This document shows positions 26,083 to 34,760 of a stretch of 64,000 bases of DNA, piece by piece (the first letter of the stretch is position 1; each line of letters starts with the position of its first letter). The position numbers were made by a program, and so were the translations under genes. The notes under the pieces were generated by a model. That model made no database searches and was not told the DNA's origin. It saw only the letters and a program-made list of their open reading frames with translations. This DNA is from Hyphomicrobiales bacterium (GTDB taxonomy: Bacteria > Pseudomonadota > Alphaproteobacteria > Rhizobiales > Rhizobiaceae), in contig JAJFHT010000285.1 in the NCBI GenBank assembly GCA_021775495.1, forward strand, positions 36,027-100,026, read 5' to 3'.

Positions 26083-27810
26083 ATGAATGAGATCGAATCC
26101 GCTGTTCTCGCAGAAGCAAGTCTTGATGAACCCTGGGCGCTTGTCGAAAGCTTTGCCACCTACAAGCGCGAACATCCCGATGATGTGAATCGCGGCATGG
26201 ACGAATTGGTTGGTCGGCTGAAAAAACACGGGGTCGAGGTCACGGTGCATGAACCGGAACTGTTCCTTTCCCTGCCGGGACTTGCCCGGGTTGAGGCCGA
26301 TGGGGTCACGTTCCGTGCCAAGCCTCCCGCCTTCAGCGCCGATGCGCGCAACGGACTGTCCGGTGAGCTTGTCTACATCGGTGCCAACCATGCCGACGAT
26401 ATCGACACGATTTTCGACAAGAAACTCGATGACACCGGCAAGGTGGCCGAACGCGTGCGCGGCCGGATTGTCATTTCGGAGGGTTTCGCCAGTCCCGGGC
26501 TTGTCAGCCAGTTCGAGGAACTGGGGGCGATCGGTGTCATTGGCATCAATCCCGGCGTCGACGTTCACTGGGGCATCTGCACGACAATCTGGGGCACGCC
26601 GGATCTGGATGATCTGCCACGGAAACCCACGGTGGTTTCGGTTGCCGTCAACAATCCGGATGGCCAGAAGCTCATCGAAATTGCCAATGCCGGCGGTTCG
26701 GTGACACTGTTTGCGGAGATGGAAGAGGGCTGGTTCAAGTCCAAGCTGCCGGAAGTGTTCATCCGTGGCACAGAAGAGCCGGACAAATATGTCTTCCTGC
26801 ACGGGCATCTCGATTCCTGGGATGTCGGCGTTGGCGACAATGCAACCGGCGATGCGACGATGATGGAAGTTGCCCGCATGTTGTGGGCCCACCGGGGCAA
26901 ACTAAAGCGCTCGATCCGCATTGCCTGGTGGCCCGGCCATTCGACCGGCCGCTATGGCGGCTCCACCTGGTTTGCCGATGCTTTCGCCATTGACCTGGAA
27001 GAAAACTGCGTGGCGCAGGTCAATTGCGACAGCCCGGGCTGCCGCTGGGCGACCGAGTTCCTCAACCTGTCGCGCATGTCGGAAACCGACAGCTTCATTG
27101 CCGGTGTCATTCGCGACGTTGCCGGTAAGGACACTTTTGGAGAGCGCCCGCACAGGGCCGGTGACTACTCCTTTAACAATATCGGCATTTCCAGCTACTT
27201 CATGCTGTCTTCGACCATGCCGGTCGCCGAACGCGAAGAGAAGGGCTACTACGCCGTCGGTGGCTGTGGCGGCAACATTGCATGGCATACCGAGAATGAC
27301 ATTCTGGAAATCGCCGACCCGGATTCACTCATTCGCGATATCAAGATCTATGCCCTTGCGGTGCTGCGCAATGCCAATGCCGAAGTCCTGCCGTTTGACT
27401 GGCGCGCCACTGCCGATGAGTTTCTTGAGACCATAGCGGATTACCAGAAAAAAGCCGGAGATCGGTTCGATCTCTCGCGGTCGAAGGCGGCGGCGCAAGC
27501 GTTGAAAAGCGCGTTGGATGGATTCTATTCCGGCATTGATTCCGGATCGGTTTCGGCTCCGGCCGCAAACGGCGTGATACAGGAACTGGCCCGCATTCTG
27601 GTTCCGATCAATTTTACCCGCGAGGTCCGGTTCCGGCATGATCCGGCATTGACCGTACCGGCGTTACCGGCGATCGCGACGGTGACGGAACTTGATCTGC
27701 TGCCCAAGGAACACATGGGCTTTGCGCAAACCCAACTGGTCCGGGGGCAGAATCGTCTGGTTTCGGCACTCAACCAGGCCAGGCGGCTGGTGGAGCGCGT
27801 AGCGGCCTGA
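26083..27810 (+). CDS. M28-family metallopeptidase-like protein with atypical active-site motif
   Basis: A 575-residue cytoplasmic protein (no signal peptide) with a PA-domain-like insert (about 95-210) and an M28 Zn-peptidase fold. His242 and Asp244 (HGHLDSWD) and the bridging Asp252 (GDNATGD) are present, as are Asp316 (NCDSPGC) and a late His in AWHTENDIL. Where canonical M28 enzymes have the Glu-Glu pair carrying the general base, this protein reads WWPGHSTGRYGGS (His286). It may use another base or a modified chemistry. The ATG at 26083 follows AAGGAGAG; the frame's earlier ATG lies in the operator. The oxidoreductase gene follows six bases after its stop. Confidence 0.82.
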   Translation: MNEIESAVLAEASLDEPWALVESFATYKREHPDDVNRGMDELVGRLKKHGVEVTVHEPELFLSLPGLARVEADGVTFRAKPPAFSADARNGLSGELVYIGANHADDIDTIFDKKLDDTGKVAERVRGRIVISEGFASPGLVSQFEELGAIGVIGINPGVDVHWGICTTIWGTPDLDDLPRKPTVVSVAVNNPDGQKLIEIANAGGSVTLFAEMEEGWFKSKLPEVFIRGTEEPDKYVFLHGHLDSWDVGVGDNATGDATMMEVARMLWAHRGKLKRSIRIAWWPGHSTGRYGGSTWFADAFAIDLEENCVAQVNCDSPGCRWATEFLNLSRMSETDSFIAGVIRDVAGKDTFGERPHRAGDYSFNNIGISSYFMLSSTMPVAEREEKGYYAVGGCGGNIAWHTENDILEIADPDSLIRDIKIYALAVLRNANAEVLPFDWRATADEFLETIADYQKKAGDRFDLSRSKAAAQALKSALDGFYSGIDSGSVSAPAANGVIQELARILVPINFTREVRFRHDPALTVPALPAIATVTELDLLPKEHMGFAQTQLVRGQNRLVSALNQARRLVERVAA

Positions 27811-27816
27811 CCGGCC

Positions 27817-28815
27817 ATGCGCGCGGCCTTTTACCGGCGAACGGGTCCGGCGGCCGATGTGCTGGAAGTCGGGCAATTGCCCGATCCGGTGCCGGGTCCC
27901 GGCGAGGTGCTGGTGCGGGTTGGCGCCTCCGGTATCAATCCGGCCGATGTCAAACGCCGGTCGGGCTGGGGCGGCCTGGAAATGGGCCACCCCGTCATAG
28001 TTCCCCATTGCGATGGTGCGGGCGAGATAATCGACGTCGGGCAGGATGCCGACCGGGCCTGCATCGGCGAGCGGGTCTGGTTGTGGAACGCACAGGGTGG
28101 TTACGGCGGGCCTGGCCGGGCCTTCGGAACGGCAGCCGAACTGATTGCCATCCCGAAGGCCCAGACTGTTGGCCTTCCGCCGCAGCTGAATTTTGAACAG
28201 GGCGCCTGCCTGGGGGTTCCTGCAATGACCGCCCACCGGGCTGTCTTCGCCGATGGTCCGGTGCACGGGCAGACCATCCTGGTTCAGGGCGGTGGCGGCG
28301 CCGTCGGCCATTTCGCCGTGCAGTTTGCCGCCCTTGCCGGAGCACGGGTTATTGCCACCACCGGAACAAAAGAGCGCGCCGAACACGCCATGTCGGCTGG
28401 CTGCGAACAGGTCATCAATCGCCATGAAGAAGATGTGGTCGAAACGGTACTCGACATCACCGGCGGTGACGGTGTCGACCGCATCATCGAGGTTGATTTC
28501 GGTGCCAATCTGACCGGCAATATCAAGCTTGTAAAACCGAATGGTGCGATCGCCGCCTATTCCTCCAGCAGCGCGCCGACGCCAGTTCTGCATTATTATG
28601 ATCTGGCCTTCAAAGGTGCCCGGATCCATTTCGTCCAGGGCTTCAATTTGCCGGACGATGCCCGGCGACAGGCCGTGGAAGACCTGAACCGGCATGTCGG
28701 TAGCGGGCAATTGGCTGTCGCGGTTGGCGCGACCTTTCAACTTGAGCAAATCGCGCAGGCTCACGCCCTTGTGGAAGCCGGCAAGACCATCGGCAATGTC
28801 GTCTTGAAATTGTGA
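27817..28815 (+). CDS. Zinc-free MDR oxidoreductase (quinone reductase type)
   Basis: A 332-residue medium-chain dehydrogenase/reductase. GroES-like N-terminal half with VRVGASGINPADVKRRSG and a Rossmann half with ILVQGGGGAVGHFAVQFAALAGARV. No structural or catalytic zinc Cys set is seen. It starts six bases after the peptidase stop and is surely co-transcribed, so it probably acts on a product of the same pathway. The substrate is unknown; the quinone oxidoreductase name is only a family label. Confidence 0.88.
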   Translation: MRAAFYRRTGPAADVLEVGQLPDPVPGPGEVLVRVGASGINPADVKRRSGWGGLEMGHPVIVPHCDGAGEIIDVGQDADRACIGERVWLWNAQGGYGGPGRAFGTAAELIAIPKAQTVGLPPQLNFEQGACLGVPAMTAHRAVFADGPVHGQTILVQGGGGAVGHFAVQFAALAGARVIATTGTKERAEHAMSAGCEQVINRHEEDVVETVLDITGGDGVDRIIEVDFGANLTGNIKLVKPNGAIAAYSSSSAPTPVLHYYDLAFKGARIHFVQGFNLPDDARRQAVEDLNRHVGSGQLAVAVGATFQLEQIAQAHALVEAGKTIGNVVLKL

Positions 28816-28884
28816 CTTGCGTGCAACCCGGCCAATGCCGGAATATGCATATTCGCGCGCTGACAATGGAAAGGAAATCACCCC

Positions 28885-30480
28885 ATGCTGACCAAGGACG
28901 TTTTGTCTGCCGCCTCGAAAAAGCTGCTCTTCGCCCTTGCGGCGGTGTCCTTTCTGATTGCCGCACCGGCCGCCGCAAAGGAGTTGCGTTTCGCATCGAC
29001 CACCGATCCGCAGACGATGGACCCGCATGCGGCCAATTCCGCTCCGGTGCTTGGTTTTCTCAACAATGTCTATGAGGGCCTGGTGCGTCGCAACAAGCAG
29101 ATGGCCATCGAACCGGCGCTCGCTGAGCGTTGGGAGGCCATCGGCGACAAGGGCTGGCGGTTTTTCCTGCGCAAGGACGTGACTTTTCACGACGGCGCGA
29201 CGTTCGATGCCGAGGACGTGCTGTTTTCCTATCAACGGGCCAATTCCGAAGATGCCGATGTGCGTTCCTGGTTCGCACCCGTCAGCGACGTCGTCATCGT
29301 CGATGATTTCACCATCGACTTCCTGACCAAGGCGCCCAACCCGATCTTTCCCGGTTCCATCGCCAACTTCATGATTATGGACAAGGACTGGTCGACCGCC
29401 AACAACACGGCGACCCCGTCGCGCGAGACCGACACCCATGCGACGCTCAATGCCAACGGCACAGGCGCATTCAAACTTGCCGAGCGCGAACCCGGCATCA
29501 AGACCGTACTGGTGCCGTTCAAGAACTGGTGGGACAAAGCCGAACACAACATCACCAAAGCGACATTTTCGCCAATCGCCAATTCTGCGACTGCCGTCGC
29601 GGCGCTGCTTTCGGGCGAGATGGACATCATCAATCCGGTGCCGCTTCAGGATGTGCCGCGTCTGAAATCGACCGATGGCATCACCGTCCACGAAGGCATC
29701 GAGGCGCGGGTCATCATGCTCGGATTCGGTCACGAGGCCGAAACGCTGAAATATTCCGAAGAGACCAAGGACAAGAATCCCTTTGCCGATCAGCGCGTGC
29801 GCCAGGCGGTCTACCAGGCGATAAATGTCGACGCGCTTGTCGCCAAGATCATGCGCGGCAATGCGGCGCCTGCCTCTCTGCTGGTCAGTCCGGCCATGAG
29901 CGGCTATTCGCCGGCGCTTGAAGCGCGGCTGCCGCATGATCCGGAAGCGTCGAAAAAACTGCTGGCCGATGCCGGTTATGCGGACGGATTCAGTTTCGGC
30001 CTGATGTGTCCGAACGACCGCTATATCAATGATGAATCGCTGTGCAAGGCGATCACCGCCATGCTGGCGAAAGTCGGTATCGACGCCAAACTGTCAGCCA
30101 TGCCGGTGCGCAATTACTGGAAGGAACTGCGCGCCGACAATTACGACATGTATCTGCTCGGTTGGTCGCCCGGCACCTTCGATGCGGAACATCCGGTTCG
30201 TTTTTTGCTGACAACGCCGAACAAGGAAAAGAAGCTCGGCAGCTGGAATTTCGGCGGTTTCTCCAACTCCCGTGTTGATGAACTCCTGCCGCAGATCCAG
30301 CGCGAAATCGACCCCGGAAAACGCCAGGCCATGCTCGATGAGGTGCACACGATCCTGCAGACCGAAGTCGCCTATGTGCCGCTGCACATCCAGCCACTGG
30401 TCTGGGGCTCTAAAGCCAATATCGAGCTGACCCAGCGTGCCGACAATTTCTTCATCCTGCGCTGGGTGACGGTGAATTAG
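28885..30480 (+). CDS. Second periplasmic substrate-binding protein, family 5
   Basis: A 531-residue solute receptor with a signal peptide (KKLLFALAAVSFLIAAPAAAKE). The classic family-5 order is kept: LRFASTTDPQTMDPHAANS at the N-terminus, WRFFLRKDVTFHDGATFDAEDVLFSYQ and a C-terminal ILQTEVAYVPLHIQPLVWG. AAAGGAAA precedes the ATG. It is third in the peptidase arm and has no permease or ATPase of its own there, so it probably feeds the Dpp-like complex on the other arm and widens its ligand range. A short CGGG/CCCG hairpin followed by TTTT lies just after the stop. Confidence 0.92.
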   Translation: MLTKDVLSAASKKLLFALAAVSFLIAAPAAAKELRFASTTDPQTMDPHAANSAPVLGFLNNVYEGLVRRNKQMAIEPALAERWEAIGDKGWRFFLRKDVTFHDGATFDAEDVLFSYQRANSEDADVRSWFAPVSDVVIVDDFTIDFLTKAPNPIFPGSIANFMIMDKDWSTANNTATPSRETDTHATLNANGTGAFKLAEREPGIKTVLVPFKNWWDKAEHNITKATFSPIANSATAVAALLSGEMDIINPVPLQDVPRLKSTDGITVHEGIEARVIMLGFGHEAETLKYSEETKDKNPFADQRVRQAVYQAINVDALVAKIMRGNAAPASLLVSPAMSGYSPALEARLPHDPEASKKLLADAGYADGFSFGLMCPNDRYINDESLCKAITAMLAKVGIDAKLSAMPVRNYWKELRADNYDMYLLGWSPGTFDAEHPVRFLLTTPNKEKKLGSWNFGGFSNSRVDELLPQIQREIDPGKRQAMLDEVHTILQTEVAYVPLHIQPLVWGSKANIELTQRADNFFILRWVTVN

Positions 30481-30948
30481 CGGGCGAACCCGGTTTTACG
30501 TGGGGAGGTCACGCCGAGAGGCGTGTCAGGCACATTAGATTGATTGGTCGTCCACAACTGGTCGGCCATTTCATAGCGCATAGATCGATGCTGCTGCGAT
30601 ATCGTGTCACGATCGCCCTGTGGCCGGCAAAGCCCTCCCAGATGCCCAGTGCTGCAGGCTATCCGAAAGCCTCAAGACGGAGGAAAATCATCCTAACTGT
30701 CCGTCATCGAGCGATTTGGCACAGAATGGGCGCTGAGTGACTGGGATAACCGCCCATGCCCTTATCGGAGCGATATCGAAAAAGGTTCAGCCCAACACAA
30801 CCCAGTGTCGTTGCCCCATGTCTACCAAAAGGCTTCGTAGCATATGTGCAAAGCCGGCTGGCAGAAACGGTTTCGTCACAATGAACCTTTTCGTCCGCCG
30901 CAACGACCAATTGAGTATAGAAACAATCTTTTGAAAGGCACGGGTCCG
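30481..30948. other. Non-coding stretch after the second binding-protein gene
   Basis: Apart from the weak terminator-like CGGG-CGAA-CCCG-GTTTT at 30481-30497, no gene or repeat could be supported in these 470 bases. Short frames on both strands lack motifs and ribosome sites. Confidence 0.45.
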
Positions 30949-31218
30949 ATGAAAACCTCTGGTCTCACTATTCTCGCTGTTTTCGCTGTGGTTGTGATGA
31001 CGAACGTTTCCGTACATGCTGAGAACGCAGCGCCGAACATTGCCAAATCCATGAAAGTGGATTCAAGCCATAAATCTGAAGACTCTGCCTACGTCGCCGT
31101 TACATTTGAACCTGAACGGCTACGGCATCGAAAAACAAAACATCGACTAGGCGTCATCAGGACAAGCGCTAATTTCGGACCACGAACAGGATCAGCGCCG
31201 CCACGACAATCACGTTGA
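30949..31218 (+). CDS. Possible small secreted protein, 3' end doubtful
   Basis: An 89-residue frame. It opens with a good signal peptide (MKTSGLTILAVFAVVVMTNV to SVHA, cleavage before ENAAPN) and AAAGG before the ATG. After about residue 55 the composition becomes Arg-rich and unlikely, and the end overlaps the convergent small membrane gene at 31169-31279. The start therefore looks real but the gene may be frameshifted or truncated. No family recognised. Confidence 0.35.
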   Translation: MKTSGLTILAVFAVVVMTNVSVHAENAAPNIAKSMKVDSSHKSEDSAYVAVTFEPERLRHRKTKHRLGVIRTSANFGPRTGSAPPRQSR

Positions 31219-31279
31219 ACAGCCAGAATATTGCCAGAAGCCGCAGATGCGAGGGTAATCTTGTAAGCCGTTCAATCAT
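31169..31279 (-). CDS. 36-residue single-span membrane protein at the end of the reductase operon
   Basis: The product begins MIERLTRLPSHLRLLAIFW and continues as one hydrophobic helix (LFNVIVVAALILFVV) ending in RN. The ATG at 31277-31279 overlaps the stop region of the ferric-reductase-like gene (31272-31274), the same coupling used between the other two genes of the operon. A basic amphipathic N-terminus and one helix fit a small accessory subunit that sits beside a larger membrane complex. It is easily missed because of its size. No homologue is recognised. Confidence 0.65.
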   Translation of the reverse strand: MIERLTRLPSHLRLLAIFWLFNVIVVAALILFVVRN

Positions 31280-32591
31280 AATCAAACCGTTCTGATAGTA
31301 TGAGATTTGGCCGCACGCCGATATCAATGAGGGCATTTTCCACGCTTTCCATCATCGCCGGCGGCCCGCAGACGACATAGAGCCAGCTCCTCATTTCCGG
31401 CGCGCCAAAAGTTTCCTTGATCAGGTCAGGATCAACCATACCTGTCGGTCCGGCCCAGCCGTCCGGAGGTTCGGAAAGAACATGGACAATCTGCGTGCCA
31501 TGCTCCTTGGCCAGAGTCTCCAGTTCGTCGCGGTAGGAAATCTGCTCTTCCACCCTGTTGCCGTAGACAAGTGTTGTCGGGCGGCTGTCTTTCTCAAGAT
31601 GCAATTGCCGCAAAATGCCCAGAAGCGGCGCGATTCCAACTCCGCCTGCGATCAGAGCGAGTCCGGGTTGATCGGATCCCGAGACCGTCAGATTGCCATG
31701 CGGTCCGTCAATATAGGCTTTTGTGCCGGGTTTGATCTGACCAACGCCGCGGGTGAAATCGCCGAGTTCCTTGATCATGAACTGCAGATGGTTTCCTGCC
31801 GCGGGAGCCGAACTGATCGAGAACGGATTCTCATGCAGGGAAAACGAATTGTGGCCGACATTGAGCCAGGCAAATTGCCCGGCCTCGAAGTCCAGCCCCG
31901 AATGGTTATCCGGTTCGAGGGTGAGTTCCCAGGTTTTCAGCGCTAGCGGCTTGACCGATGTGACATGCCAGGTGCGCTTGCGCTGAAGAAGCGGCCGGAC
32001 AAAATACACATAAAACAGCGAAGCGGCGGCAACACCGAACAGGACAATCCAGAGACCGGCGAGAACTGGATCCTGGCTATAGCGGCCGGCATGCAATGTA
32101 TGCTGCAGGGCGAAAGCTGCGATGAGCAAAGCGCCCAGCCCGTGCATCAGCCGCCATGTCTCGTATTTGTACGGCAACTGATCGCGGGCAATCGACAGCA
32201 GGACAAAAGCGGCCAGCAACACCCACGCAAGCAGCCCGGTCGTCAGGGCGCCGATATCGGTGGTCAACGTCAGTTGCCGCGTCACGTCCCAGGGCCGCTG
32301 ATAGCCGAACAGGCCGCGATAGAGGAACGGGTGGACAACAGCCAGGGCCAGGGCGGTGCGCGCCAGCAGCTGGTGAAACCGCATGGTCACATCCATCCCG
32401 ATCCGTTTGGATACGAAGCGGAACCGGCCGGACAAAACGAACTCGACGAGAATGATCGAGAACGCCAGCAGGCCTGCTCCGGAAGCCAGTTCGTTCCACA
32501 ATGATCGCGGTGGACGGCCGCTTGTCGCCGCCAGCATCAGTGGAAGCAGAACAATCGCGACATAAAACAAAATCAACAGGACAGGTTTCAT
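31272..32591 (-). CDS. Ferric-reductase-like transmembrane flavocytochrome
   Basis: A 439-residue NADPH oxidase/ferric reductase-type protein. The membrane half (residues 1-200) has about six helices with candidate haem ligands His73, His87, His150 and His164, paired on two helices as in the FRD family. The cytoplasmic half is an FAD/NAD(P)H reductase: NPFSISSAP binds FAD, GGVGIAPLLGILRQL the pyridine nucleotide, and YVVCGPPAMM closes the domain. It would move electrons from NAD(P)H across the membrane. It is ATGA-coupled to a DASS anion transporter upstream, an uncommon partner, and to a tiny membrane protein downstream. Confidence 0.88.
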   Translation of the reverse strand: MKPVLLILFYVAIVLLPLMLAATSGRPPRSLWNELASGAGLLAFSIILVEFVLSGRFRFVSKRIGMDVTMRFHQLLARTALALAVVHPFLYRGLFGYQRPWDVTRQLTLTTDIGALTTGLLAWVLLAAFVLLSIARDQLPYKYETWRLMHGLGALLIAAFALQHTLHAGRYSQDPVLAGLWIVLFGVAAASLFYVYFVRPLLQRKRTWHVTSVKPLALKTWELTLEPDNHSGLDFEAGQFAWLNVGHNSFSLHENPFSISSAPAAGNHLQFMIKELGDFTRGVGQIKPGTKAYIDGPHGNLTVSGSDQPGLALIAGGVGIAPLLGILRQLHLEKDSRPTTLVYGNRVEEQISYRDELETLAKEHGTQIVHVLSEPPDGWAGPTGMVDPDLIKETFGAPEMRSWLYVVCGPPAMMESVENALIDIGVRPNLILSERFDYD

Positions 32592-34075
32592 GGCAGTTCC
32601 TGAAATTGGAAGACGTAAGGTCCCAGCACCATCGCAATCGCATAGACAATCAGAATTGCCCCGACATCAAGAATCGATCCCGCTTTCATCATTTCGCCAT
32701 TGCTGACTTCACCGCTGCCGTAGACGATTGCGTTGGGCGGAGTGGCAACCGGCAGCATGAAACCCAGTGATGCCGACAGTGCTACCGGCAGGACCAGAAT
32801 AAGTGGATCCAATCCCATGCCAAGAGCCGTCGCGCCGGCAATCGGCAGGAACACCGCCGCCATCGCCGTGTTGCTGGCAAGTTCCCCCAGATAGACGACC
32901 AGGAACATGGCCAGCAGAATGATCATCGACACGGGCAGGAAATTGAAAACAGTCAGTCCTGAACCGATCCAGCGGGAGAGGCCGCTCTGATCGATCGCCG
33001 ACGCCAGGGCGATTCCACCACCCACGAGAATCAGAACATCCCATCTGATGGTCTGGGCGTCTTCCCAACTCAACAGTCTTCCACCGCCGGTCCAACCGGC
33101 CGGCAGCCCAAACAGCACGAGAGCGGCGAAAATGAAAATACCGGCATCGGTGATCGGGACGGATGGAAACAGTGTCTGCAACGCCGGCCGAGACACAAGG
33201 GCGAGTGCGGCAATAATGATGATGAACCCGACCGTTTTGGCTTGAACCGTCAGCGGGGCGGGGCCGGTTATCTCCGATATGTTGTCATCGCCTTCGGATC
33301 GAGCTTCTCCGGGAATATGGAAAGCCACGCGCGTGAGGATCAGCCAGGTTACCGGCAACAGAAGCGCGGCGATGGGCAGGCCGATCAACATCCATTGGGC
33401 AAATCCGATCTCAATCCCGTAGCTGGTCTTGAGAAACGCCGCGAAGATTGCATTTGGCGGAGTTCCGATGAGCGTTGTCATTCCGCCGATCGTTGCAGAA
33501 AAGGCAATCCCCAGCATCAGCGCCGGGCCGAATTGGTCGCCTGCGGATTCCCGGCCGGATCGCTGGTCTCGCCGCCTGGCAATGATCGATTGCCCGATCG
33601 GCAGCATAACCAGTGCCGCCGCTGTGTTGCTGATCCACATGCTGAGAAAGGCCGTCGCCAGCATGATCGCAGCAATGAGCCCACGGGAACCGTCGCTGCT
33701 GATGCCTGTCAGGGAACGGGCGATAAAGCGGTGCAGCTGCCACCGCTCCATCGACCGGGCAACCAGAAATCCGCCGAGGAAAAGAAAGATGAGTGGATTT
33801 GCGTAAGCCGAGGCAACATCGCCGACGGAACTCACCTGCAACACCGGCAGCAAAGCTACCGGTATCAGTGCCGTGGCGGCGAGTGGAACCGCTTCACTCA
33901 CCCAAAATATCGCCATCAGGACGGCCATTGCCGCCACCGACCAGGCCGGTCCGGGCAGGCCCGGCGGAACCGGTGCGAAAATCATACTGCCAAACGCAAT
34001 GAGGCCGACGATCAAGCCGATGGTGGCTATGCGCTGTTGCGCCGGTGCTTTGCCGAAGTTGCGGTTCATTTTCAT
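32588..34075 (-). CDS. DASS/SLC13-family anion symporter
   Basis: A 495-residue secondary transporter with about eleven membrane segments. The two Ser-Asn-Thr signature loops of the divalent anion:sodium symporters are present (SNTAAALVMLPIGQ and SNTAMAAVFLPI), together with the matching TPPNAI loops (GTPPNAIFAAF and VATPPNAIVYGS). It should import dicarboxylates, citrate or sulfate with sodium. The start at 34075 has only a weak ribosome site; ATG 34069 is an alternative. First gene of the operon with the flavocytochrome. Confidence 0.9.
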   Translation of the reverse strand: MKMNRNFGKAPAQQRIATIGLIVGLIAFGSMIFAPVPPGLPGPAWSVAAMAVLMAIFWVSEAVPLAATALIPVALLPVLQVSSVGDVASAYANPLIFLFLGGFLVARSMERWQLHRFIARSLTGISSDGSRGLIAAIMLATAFLSMWISNTAAALVMLPIGQSIIARRRDQRSGRESAGDQFGPALMLGIAFSATIGGMTTLIGTPPNAIFAAFLKTSYGIEIGFAQWMLIGLPIAALLLPVTWLILTRVAFHIPGEARSEGDDNISEITGPAPLTVQAKTVGFIIIIAALALVSRPALQTLFPSVPITDAGIFIFAALVLFGLPAGWTGGGRLLSWEDAQTIRWDVLILVGGGIALASAIDQSGLSRWIGSGLTVFNFLPVSMIILLAMFLVVYLGELASNTAMAAVFLPIAGATALGMGLDPLILVLPVALSASLGFMLPVATPPNAIVYGSGEVSNGEMMKAGSILDVGAILIVYAIAMVLGPYVFQFQELP

Positions 34076-34294
34076 CTTGGCAGTTCAGACGCTGCGAATA
34101 TCACCATGTAGACGTATCAAAGCGCATCACCACTGATCCATGTCAATTTTACCCCAACTTTCAGTCGCTTGCCTGGTCCGGTTGCCCTCACCACCACTCC
34201 GGCGCGATTTCATGTTGAGCTGTGTCAAAGCGATGCTCCCGCATTTGCGGCAATATGCCCGGTGAAAATCTCCATCAACAGACGGGAGAATGAC

Positions 34295-34723
34295 ATGCAG
34301 GGAATATCAACGGGCGCAGGATTGGCTGCCCTGGCATTCTGGGGCTTCATTGCCGTTATTGTCGTGGCCGGTATCTGGTACGAAGTTCGTCGCCGGGAGG
34401 CGCAGCATGAAACATTACGCCGCCTGATCGACAGCGGGCAGCCCCTCGACCAGGCGCTCGCGGACCGGATAGTGTCACTGAGCGGCGGAGGCCGCAGGCG
34501 CCTGGAACGCGATCTGGTGGCATATGGGCTGGTCGTATTGTTCGCCGCACCGGGTTTGGCACTACTCGGCGTGTTTGTCGGTTGGCAATACCCGCCGGCT
34601 TTGCTGCCGATCCTGGGTGCCGCGGCGCTGGTGGGGTGTATCGGCATCGGCCTTGTGGTGACGGCGCGGGTCGTCGGACGCTGGCACCGCGAGGATGAAG
34701 CTTCGACGCCCGATGCTGTTTGA
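34295..34723 (+). CDS. Small membrane protein, DUF6249-like
   Basis: A 142-residue protein: one membrane helix at residues 8-28, a charged cytoplasmic segment (YEVRRREAQHETLRRLIDSG, then ADRIVSLSGGGRRRLERDL), and two further helices at about 70-90 and 98-120. This layout and the short helix ending LIDSGQPLD resemble DUF6249 proteins; the match is from memory and not certain. GGGAGAA precedes ATG 34295, which is preferred over the in-frame start at 34169. Function unknown. Confidence 0.7.
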   Translation: MQGISTGAGLAALAFWGFIAVIVVAGIWYEVRRREAQHETLRRLIDSGQPLDQALADRIVSLSGGGRRRLERDLVAYGLVVLFAAPGLALLGVFVGWQYPPALLPILGAAALVGCIGIGLVVTARVVGRWHREDEASTPDAV

Positions 34724-34760
34724 TGATCAGTGTTCGCGCTCTCGTGGATTCTGACCCAAG

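Noticed and set aside
27664..29937. 757-residue leftward frame across the peptidase, oxidoreductase and binding-protein genes
   Set aside because: It spans three genes with strong family motifs on the other strand; its length is an effect of GC-rich codon bias.
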